From contig JAICZO010000209.1 in assembly GCA_029057255.1 (NCBI GenBank), forward strand, positions 1-10,936: a stretch of 10,936 nt of DNA, written 5' to 3'. A model generated the notes under the pieces. That model worked only from the letters and a program-made list of their open reading frames with translations. It was not told the origin of the DNA and made no database searches. The DNA comes from Muribaculaceae bacterium. Its GTDB lineage: Bacteria; Bacteroidota; Bacteroidia; Bacteroidales; Muribaculaceae. Each line of letters begins with the position of its first letter. Positions within the stretch are counted from its first letter, which is position 1. This document shows, piece by piece, positions 5,547 through 10,936 of the stretch. A program made the position numbers and the translations under genes.

Positions 5547-7139
5547 TCAGCGGAGTGCGTCGACAGCCGCCTGCTCGACGGCAAGGCCGCGGCAGTAGTT
5601 TACGATGTAGCGGTTGAAGCCCTCGACATCGGCTGCCTCGGGAGCCACTTCCACACCGGCGTCACCGAGGAACACCTTGTTGGTGAGGAATGAAGCGAGG
5701 CTGGCACCCTCGCCGTAGACCAGATAGGATGCGAGCAGAGCTATACCCCACGCACCGCCTTCGCCGGCAGTTGCCATTACGCTGATAGGAGTGTTGAGCG
5801 CTGCGGCAAGCACACGCTGGGCGGGGCCGGCAGTCTTGAAGAGGCCGCCGTGACCTGTGAGACGGTCGACTTCGACCTTCTCGTCGTTGAAGAGTATGTC
5901 GTTGCCTATCTTGAGCACGCCCACGGCGGCATAGAGATTGGCTCGCATGAAGTTGGCGAGGTTGAAGCGGTCGGTAGCCGAGCGCACGAAGAGAGGACGG
6001 CCTTCGGCAAGACCGGTCACAGGCTCGCCCGAGAAATAGTTATACGACAACAGGCCGCCGCAGTCGGGGTCGCCGGTGAGCGCGGCGTTGTAGAGCTTGC
6101 CGTAAATCTCGTTCATGTCCACCGGCATGCCCATAAGCTCCTGATACTCGCGGAAGATATTGACCCATGCGTTGAGGTCGGACGTGCAGTTGTTGCAGTG
6201 TACCATTGCCACAGGGTCGCCGACAGGTGTGGTGACCATATCGATCATCTCGTAGGGGCGCGAAAGCTCCTTCTCGAGCACTATCATCGAGAACGACGAT
6301 GTTCCGGCCGAGACGTTGCCGGTGCGAGGCAGGATAGCGTTTGTGGCCACCATGCCTGTGCCTGCATCACCCTCGGGAGGACAGAAAGGCGCACCGGCCT
6401 TGAGGTGACCCGAGACGTCAAGACGCTTGGCACCCTCCTCTGTCAGGCAGCCTGCGTCGGCGCCGGCCACGAGTACGTCGGGGAGGATGTCGGAGAGCTT
6501 CCAGCTGTAGCCCTTCGGAGCTACAAGAGCCTCGAACTTATCGACCATAGTCTGCGAATATGTGCGTGTGGCCGAGTCGACAGGCATTACGCCCGAGGCA
6601 TCACCCACGCCGAGCACCTTTGCTCCGGTGAGTTTCCAGTGTATGTATCCGGCGAGAGTGGTGAGGAAGTCAATGCGGTCAACATGCTCCTCGCCGTCGA
6701 GTATCACCTGATAGAGGTGCGATATGCTCCAGCGCAGAGGGATGTTGAAGTTGAAGAGTTCGGACAGCTCGGCGGCGGCCTTTCCGGTGTTGGTGTTTCG
6801 CCATGTGCGGAAGGGCGCGAGGATGTCGCCGTTCTTGTCGAATGCCATATATCCGTGCATCATGGCGCTGATGCCGATGGCTGCAAGCTGCTCTATCTCG
6901 GTGTCGAACATGCTGCGTACGTTGGCGCGCAGGTCGGCGTAGCAGTCCTGAAGGCCGTACCAGATGGCTTCGACGCTGTATGTCCACAGACCGTCGGCGA
7001 GCTGGTTCTCCCATGTGTGGCTGCCCTGTGCTATGGGCTTGTTCTCACCGTCGATGAGCACGGCTTTGATGCGGGTTGAGCCGAACTCGATGCCGAGAAT
7101 AGCTTTGCCCTGCTGGATGGTAGTTTTGGCGTCCATCAT
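5547..7139 (-). CDS. araB: FGGY-family carbohydrate kinase, probable L-ribulokinase
   Basis: This 530-residue protein is a full FGGY kinase with two actin-like domains. The first phosphate loop is GIEFGSTRIKAVLID (16-30), followed by GISAMMHGYMAFD (89-101) and RTWRNTNTG. The catalytic Asp258 lies in PEGDAGTGMVATN. The second domain carries VSAGTSSFSM (276-285), the adenine-site block GHGGLFKTAGPAQRVLAAAL (429-448) and GEGGAWGIALLAS (459-471). The usual Asp of the first loop is Glu18, as I recall for related Bacteroidota kinases. Similar proteins are often labelled xylulokinase, but the position directly after araA, with araD and araR in the same operon, makes phosphorylation of L-ribulose to L-ribulose 5-phosphate the likely reaction. 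Two ATGs are adjacent (7139 and 7136). A terminator-like hairpin lies just upstream, so expression may depend on read-through. Kinase family is certain; the sugar is inferred from context. Confidence 0.87.
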   Translation of the reverse strand: MMDAKTTIQQGKAILGIEFGSTRIKAVLIDGENKPIAQGSHTWENQLADGLWTYSVEAIWYGLQDCYADLRANVRSMFDTEIEQLAAIGISAMMHGYMAFDKNGDILAPFRTWRNTNTGKAAAELSELFNFNIPLRWSISHLYQVILDGEEHVDRIDFLTTLAGYIHWKLTGAKVLGVGDASGVMPVDSATRTYSQTMVDKFEALVAPKGYSWKLSDILPDVLVAGADAGCLTEEGAKRLDVSGHLKAGAPFCPPEGDAGTGMVATNAILPRTGNVSAGTSSFSMIVLEKELSRPYEMIDMVTTPVGDPVAMVHCNNCTSDLNAWVNIFREYQELMGMPVDMNEIYGKLYNAALTGDPDCGGLLSYNYFSGEPVTGLAEGRPLFVRSATDRFNLANFMRANLYAAVGVLKIGNDILFNDEKVEVDRLTGHGGLFKTAGPAQRVLAAALNTPISVMATAGEGGAWGIALLASYLVYGEGASLASFLTNKVFLGDAGVEVAPEAADVEGFNRYIVNYCRGLAVEQAAVDALR

Positions 7140-7153
7140 GATTGTTGTGCTAT

Positions 7154-7209
7154 AAAAACGACAGGAGGAGCAGGCCTGCGGCTGTGTGCTGCGCGTCTGT
7201 TCCTCCTGT
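7154..7209 (-). terminator. Terminator-like hairpin between araA and araB
   Basis: On the - strand ACAGGAGGA (7209-7201) pairs perfectly with TCCTCCTGT (7169-7161), followed by CG and then TTTTT (7158-7154). Three more pairs after one mismatch shorten the loop, which also contains the perfect palindrome GCAGGCCTGC (7170-7179). It starts 13 bases after the araA stop, and the T-run ends 14 bases before the araB ATG. No -7 box is seen between it and araB. It is therefore likely a partial terminator or processing/stability stem. The long loop (about 30 bases) is the main reservation. Confidence 0.5.
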
Positions 7210-7222
7210 GCGGATTATTCAA

Positions 7223-8767
7223 TTAGAGATAGAACGATTTGTTGAGCATATAGTAGACTTCGCCCATGCGGAGCGAGTTCTTGAACGACTCAATGCGTGT
7301 GTCGCGGTCGATGTGTACCATCTCGATGCCAGCGATTTCGGCGTAGTCTTCCCAGAACTCGGGAGTCACGGCGTAGCTGAAGCAGGAGTGGTGTGTGCCG
7401 CCTGCGAGAATCCATGCTGTGGCGCCGGTCTCGAAGTCGGGAGCGGGAATCCACAGAGCCGAAGCTACGGGGAGCTTGGGCAGGGGCTTCGACTTGATGC
7501 ACTCTACGTCGTTGACGATGAGACGGAAACGGTTGCCCATATCGACAACGGTGGCTGTCACGCCGGTGCCGGGCTTCGATGTGAAGACGAGGCGCGCGGT
7601 GGGCACCTTGCGGACGCCGATGCCGAGGAAGTGCACTTCGAGGCGGGGACGCTCTTCGGCGATGAGGGGGCAGATTTCAAGCATGTGAGCCTGGAGGATA
7701 GAGCTCTGCTTGCCGTCGAAGTTGAGGGTGTAGTCCTCGAGGAAGGAGCAACCGCCTTCCATACCCTGGGTCATGACCCAGAGAGTGCGGTAGAGAGCTG
7801 CCGACTTCCAGTCGCCTTCGGCGCCGAAGCCGTAACCTTCGGCCATGAGGCGCTGCGATGCGAGACCGGGAATCTGGTCGAAACCGCGACCCGTAGCCTC
7901 TACATTCACGTCGCCGAGGTCGTCGAAGTTTGTAGTGAAGCCCTTGGCACCCTTGGCCTCGAGCACGGCACGGAGAGTAAGCTCGGCCTTGGCGGCATTG
8001 CGTACACGCTTGTAGCCGTCCGACGCCTTGTCCTCGAGTTCGGCATCATGAGCATAGAGGGTGAAGTATTCTTTGACGAGAGCGTCGACGTCCTCGTCCT
8101 TGACTGCGTCGAAGAAAGGCATCACTTCGCTGAAAGGCATGTAGTCGACATGGTATCCCATGCGAATCTCGGCCTCAACCTTGTCGCCGTCGGTAACGGC
8201 AACATTGTTCATCTGGTCGCCGAAGCGGATGATGCGCATGTCCTGAGCGTCAGCCCAGCCCACGCAGACACGCTGCCATACGGCGATGCGGTCCTGGGTG
8301 GCGGCATCCTTCCAGTAGCCGGTCACGACTTTGCGGCGCACACGCATGCGGGCGCAGATGTGGCCGAACTCGCGGTCGCCGTGTGCACTCTGGTTCAGGT
8401 TCATGAAGTCCATGTCCATAGTGTCCCAGGGTATCTCGGCGTTGTACTGAGTGTGGAAGTGAAGCAGAGGCTTGCTGAGCACCTTCAGGCCGTGGATCCA
8501 CATCTTGGCGGGAGAGAAAGTGTGCATCCATGTGATGATACCTGCACAGCGGTTGTCGTTGTTGGCAGCCTTCATGATGTCCTCAACTTCACGCGAAGAG
8601 TTGGCGGTGCCTTTGTATACAACCTTGACGGGCAGACGGCCGCTCTTGTTGAGGCCGTCGACCATTTCCTTGGAGTGAGCGTCGACAGCAACTACAGCAT
8701 CGCCTCCGTAGAGGAGCTGTGCGCCTGTTACCCACCATATCTCGTAGTTTTCAAAAATCGATTTCAT
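7223..8767 (-). CDS. araA: L-arabinose isomerase
   Basis: This 514-residue protein is a complete AraA, close to the 500 residues of E. coli. It converts L-arabinose to L-ribulose in the cytoplasm using a divalent metal, usually manganese. Family blocks appear in order: EIWWVTGAQLLYG (9-21), WMHTFSPAKMWI (80-91), HFHTQYNAEIPWDTMDMDFM (103-122), NQSAHGDREFG (125-135), and PGLASQRLMAEGYGFGAEGD (300-319). By alignment to the E. coli sites, the metal and catalytic residues are Glu310, Glu344 (SFLEDYT), His361 (AHMLEICP) and His459/460 (GGTHHSCF); all are present. It follows araD after 25 bases on the same strand and precedes araB, so it belongs to the arabinose operon. The ATG at 8767 starts directly before the conserved FENYEIWWVTG block. 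Confidence 0.97.
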   Translation of the reverse strand: MKSIFENYEIWWVTGAQLLYGGDAVVAVDAHSKEMVDGLNKSGRLPVKVVYKGTANSSREVEDIMKAANNDNRCAGIITWMHTFSPAKMWIHGLKVLSKPLLHFHTQYNAEIPWDTMDMDFMNLNQSAHGDREFGHICARMRVRRKVVTGYWKDAATQDRIAVWQRVCVGWADAQDMRIIRFGDQMNNVAVTDGDKVEAEIRMGYHVDYMPFSEVMPFFDAVKDEDVDALVKEYFTLYAHDAELEDKASDGYKRVRNAAKAELTLRAVLEAKGAKGFTTNFDDLGDVNVEATGRGFDQIPGLASQRLMAEGYGFGAEGDWKSAALYRTLWVMTQGMEGGCSFLEDYTLNFDGKQSSILQAHMLEICPLIAEERPRLEVHFLGIGVRKVPTARLVFTSKPGTGVTATVVDMGNRFRLIVNDVECIKSKPLPKLPVASALWIPAPDFETGATAWILAGGTHHSCFSYAVTPEFWEDYAEIAGIEMVHIDRDTRIESFKNSLRMGEVYYMLNKSFYL

Positions 8768-8792
8768 ATCAGTGTTATTTATAGGTATAAGA

Positions 8793-9485
8793 TTATTTTT
8801 TCTGTCCGTAGTATGCGTTGGGGCCGTGCTTGCGCGAGAAGTGTTTCTCGATGAGCAGAGGATTCATGGTCAGTGCCGGATTGACCGAGAAAGCTATAGA
8901 GGCCATCTTGGCGACCTGTTCGAGGACGACAGCATTATGCACTGCCTCCTCGGGAGTCTTGCCCCAGGTGAAGGGACCGTGGTTCTTGACGAGCACGCCG
9001 GGGGTGTGTATGGGGTTCATGCCTGCAAAGCGCTTGACGATGACGTTGCCGGTCTCGAGTTCGTAGTCGCCCTCGACTTCCGCCTTTGTCATGTCGCCCG
9101 TGCAGGGTATGGCCTGGTGGAAGTAGTCGGCGTGTGTGGTGCCGATGTTGGGGAGGTCAATGCCGGCCTGCGCCCATGCTGTTGCATATGTCGAGTGCGT
9201 GTGCACGACACCGCCGACTTCGGGGAAAGCTCTGTAGAGAGCCAGGTGTGTGGGGGTGTCGGAAGAGGGACGCAGGTCGCCTTCGACCACCTTGCCTGTC
9301 GCGAGGTCGACAACCACCATGTCGGAGGCCTTCATGGTGCTGTACTCCACTCCGCTGGGTTTGATGACGACAAGGCCTTTCTCGCGGTCGATGCCGGATA
9401 CATTGCCCCATGTGAAAATCACGAGCCCGTGTTCTACCAGCGACATGTTGGCACGGTAGACTCTTTCTTTAAGTTCTTCGAGCAT
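8793..9485 (-). CDS. araD: L-ribulose-5-phosphate 4-epimerase
   Basis: This 230-residue protein is a class II aldolase-family epimerase, the same size as E. coli AraD (231). It converts L-ribulose 5-phosphate to D-xylulose 5-phosphate by a retro-aldol reaction, feeding the pentose phosphate pathway. The zinc ligands are visible as His95 and His97 (GGVVHTHSTYA) and His169 (VKNHGPFTWG). Asp76 (PSSDTPTH), Asp120 (TTHADYF) and a C-terminal Tyr (YYGQ, 225-226) match the E. coli catalytic and phosphate-site residues. TWGNVSG (25-31) and KPSGV (42-46) form the phosphate-binding loops. UlaF and SgbE, which act in ascorbate and xylulose pathways, are close paralogues, but the AraA and AraR neighbours settle the role. 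An 87-base gap with an inverted repeat separates it from araR upstream. Confidence 0.95.
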   Translation of the reverse strand: MLEELKERVYRANMSLVEHGLVIFTWGNVSGIDREKGLVVIKPSGVEYSTMKASDMVVVDLATGKVVEGDLRPSSDTPTHLALYRAFPEVGGVVHTHSTYATAWAQAGIDLPNIGTTHADYFHQAIPCTGDMTKAEVEGDYELETGNVIVKRFAGMNPIHTPGVLVKNHGPFTWGKTPEEAVHNAVVLEQVAKMASIAFSVNPALTMNPLLIEKHFSRKHGPNAYYGQKK

Positions 9486-9502
9486 AGATTATAATTGTAT
9501 TC

Positions 9503-9557
9503 TTTCACAATCCACATTACCGAATCAACGTAATGCGATGACGGTATATTGTGGAAA
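9503..9557. repeat. Inverted-repeat structure between araR and araD, possible operator or leader stem
   Basis: TTTCACAAT (9503-9511) is complementary to ATTGTGGAAA (9548-9557) with one bulged base, and ACCG (9519-9522) pairs with CGGT (9542-9545). Nested inside is the dyad CATTAC (9515-9520)/GTAATG (9530-9535). It occupies most of the 87-base gap between araR and araD, the longest gap inside the arabinose operon. Possible roles are an AraR operator for an internal promoter or an RNA stem. No clear -7 box follows it on the - strand. Confidence 0.4.
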
Positions 9558-9572
9558 TTAAGGTTTATTAAG

Positions 9573-10256
9573 TCAGATTTTGAATCGTTGTTGCCGTTGA
9601 TATACTTTGTCGTTGTATCTGTATAGCAATGCGCCGCGCCGTGACGAGCTTTTGTCGATAAGCTCGGTTTTCTCTATACAGTCCATCTCTGCAATCTTCT
9701 TGCGGAAATTGCGCTTGTCGACGGTCTCTCCGGTGAGAGTCTCGACAAGAGTCTGCATCTGAGTCAGAGTGAACAGCTCCGGAAGGAGATTGAAGCATAT
9801 CGGCTCTCTGGATATCTTGCGGCGTATCTGTGCCCTTGCCATGTCCACCATCCGGGGGTGGTCAAAACCGAGCTCGGGCAGGTCGTTTATGTCGACCCAC
9901 ACTGCATCGTGTTCTTCGAGAAGGCCGGAGTCGTATTCAGCGGGGCCGAGAAGGGCGTAATATGCAATCGAGATGACACGCTCGCCCGGGTCGCGGTCGA
10001 TGGCACTGAAAGCATATACCTGCTCCATGTAGACATTCTCGAGACCGGTAAGCTGTCTGAGGACACGGCGTGCCGCATCGTCGGCACTTTCGTCGGCTTG
10101 CACGAAGCCGCCCATGACCGACCATTTACCCTTTTCAGGCTGAAAGCGGCGCTTGGTAAGCAACAGACAGAGCCGCCCTTCGACGAGGCCGAAGATTATG
10201 CAATCGACGGCCACGAAGAAGCGCGGGTTTCCGGAATAGAATGATACTTTAGGCAT
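9573..10256 (-). CDS. araR: AraR-type Nudix-family transcriptional regulator of arabinose use
   Basis: This 227-residue protein has a Nudix fold (about 10-145) fused to a C-terminal winged helix (about 152-227, with FTLTQMQTLVETLTGE and KRNFRKKIAEM as the DNA-binding helices). The Nudix box runs from Gly50 to Leu72: Gly50, Glu56, Arg64 and Gly71 are kept, but the three metal-binding Glu positions of REUxEE are Val65, Gln68 and Leu69. Hydrolase activity should thus be lost, as in the NrtR group of regulators. In Bacteroides thetaiotaomicron a protein of this family, AraR, represses arabinose genes and is released by L-arabinose. The gene lies 6 bases after the symporter and upstream of araD, so it likely regulates its own operon. 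The NrtR group can respond to other ligands, but the operon makes arabinose by far the likeliest. Confidence 0.92.
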   Translation of the reverse strand: MPKVSFYSGNPRFFVAVDCIIFGLVEGRLCLLLTKRRFQPEKGKWSVMGGFVQADESADDAARRVLRQLTGLENVYMEQVYAFSAIDRDPGERVISIAYYALLGPAEYDSGLLEEHDAVWVDINDLPELGFDHPRMVDMARAQIRRKISREPICFNLLPELFTLTQMQTLVETLTGETVDKRNFRKKIAEMDCIEKTELIDKSSSRRGALLYRYNDKVYQRQQRFKI

Positions 10257-10262
10257 AGACTG

Positions 10263-10936
10263 TTACCAGAAGTATATATAGAACGCGGCTGTGATGCCGA
10301 GGATGATGACAGAGTGGACGATATCCCATGTGCCCCAGCTTGCACGTGTAGCGGCACGCTGCTCGGGAGTGGATGTACCGAAGACGAGACCACGGATTTT
10401 ATCCTCGGAGGGAGCCTTGGTCAGGAGCGATACCACAACACCGACGACGAGACAGAACACAAGCATCCATCCGCAGAAGAACAGCCAGTTCTCGTCGTAG
10501 AAAACCTGCTGGAAGAGGCTTGCGTCGGGGTTGGCGCCGGGTAAAATATCCTGCGATGTATAGTAGATTTTGGCTCCGAGACGGGTCATGCCGATAATAA
10601 GACCCGAGAGAAGGGCCCACATGCCGCCAAGGGCGGAAGCACGCTTCCAGAGGATGCCGATAAGGAATGCGGCTGCGATACCGGGAGCGAGCACCGACTG
10701 TACGTCCTGCAGATAGAGGTAAAGCACGTCGCCGATAGAGCGCATGATGGGTATCCAGAGGATGCCGAGGATGACGATGACAACAGTGGCGATCTGACCG
10801 ATGCGCACAAGTTTCTTGGGGTCGGTCTTCGGACGCAGACGCTGGTAGAAGTCGATGGTGAAGAGCGCGGCCGAAGAGTTGAACAGCGATGCCAGCGAGC
10901 TCATAAGAGCGGCGAGGATACCGCACACGATAAGAC
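10263..10936 (-). CDS. Sodium:solute symporter (SSS family), probable arabinose transporter, 5'-partial
   Basis: The frame is open to the right edge, so only the C-terminal ~224 residues are seen. They begin with LIVCGILAALMSSLASLFNS, the highly conserved SSS-family segment that in vSGLT contributes the Ser pair of the sodium site, followed by SAALFTIDFYQRL. Further membrane segments lie near IGQIATVVIVILGILWIPIM, VLAPGIAAAFLIGILW, GGMWALLSGLIIGM, WLFFCGWMLVFCLVVGVVVSLL and a final IVHSVIILGITAAFYIYFW. The extra C-terminal helices match the long SGLT-like sugar symporters. As the first visible gene of the arabinose operon it probably imports L-arabinose, or arabinose-containing sugars, with sodium across the inner membrane. 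Its stop is 6 bases before araR. The operon promoter must lie beyond the window. Family is certain; substrate is inferred from the operon. Confidence 0.92.
   Translation of the reverse strand, partial: LIVCGILAALMSSLASLFNSSAALFTIDFYQRLRPKTDPKKLVRIGQIATVVIVILGILWIPIMRSIGDVLYLYLQDVQSVLAPGIAAAFLIGILWKRASALGGMWALLSGLIIGMTRLGAKIYYTSQDILPGANPDASLFQQVFYDENWLFFCGWMLVFCLVVGVVVSLLTKAPSEDKIRGLVFGTSTPEQRAATRASWGTWDIVHSVIILGITAAFYIYFW

Noticed and set aside
5850..7079. 409-residue open frame on the + strand opposite araB
   Set aside because: Shadow of the FGGY kinase; no recognisable domain, and low-complexity His/Val/Glu-rich composition typical of antisense frames.
7142..8854. 570-residue open frame on the + strand opposite araA
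   Set aside because: It lies antisense to a fully conserved araA with intact active-site residues. Long antisense frames are expected in GC-rich genes, and the translation resembles no family.
1..10936. Mobile elements, CRISPR arrays, tRNA or rRNA genes
   Set aside because: No transposase or integrase motif, no regularly spaced repeats, and no tRNA-like cloverleaf or rRNA sequence was seen; composition is even across the window.

Overview
The window reads as a high-GC member of the Bacteroidales (Bacteroidota). The evidence is an arabinose operon of the Bacteroides type (sodium:solute symporter, Nudix-family AraR, AraD, AraA, FGGY kinase), a DcaP-like porin, a phosphotransferase fused to a RapZ C-terminal domain, weak or absent Shine-Dalgarno sites, and promoter elements resembling the Bacteroidota -7 box TAnnTTTG. 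A gut family such as Muribaculaceae is possible but cannot be fixed from this sequence. The region is dense: no intergenic gap exceeds about 190 bases, and no tRNA, rRNA, insertion sequence or CRISPR array was seen.

Left part, + strand (1-2927): the 3' end of an AmgK-like aminosugar kinase fused to a RapZ C-terminal domain overlaps by 4 bases a MurU-like nucleotidyltransferase. Together they suggest peptidoglycan amino-sugar salvage (sugar to sugar-1-phosphate to UDP-sugar). After a short spacer with an inverted repeat comes an outer-membrane DcaP-like porin. This block converges on the next one.

Middle part, - strand (2954-5359): in transcription order, a small single-membrane-span protein, YjjP (ThrE N-terminal half) and YjjB (ThrE C-terminal half) form a tight operon for a split ThrE-type exporter. 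A LysR-family regulator follows and appears to have its own promoter.

Right part, - strand (5547-10936): an L-arabinose operon in the order symporter (cut by the window edge), araR, araD, araA, araB. The encoded steps are import, isomerisation to L-ribulose, phosphorylation, and epimerisation to D-xylulose 5-phosphate, with a catalytically degenerate Nudix regulator inside the operon. It ends in a strong 22-bp hairpin (5469-5525). A second, terminator-like hairpin lies between araA and araB, and an inverted-repeat structure lies between araR and araD; both could modulate expression within the operon.

No wholly unknown system is evident. The best leads are the kinase-RapZ fusion paired with MurU, the small membrane protein linked to the split exporter, and the non-coding hairpins of the arabinose operon.
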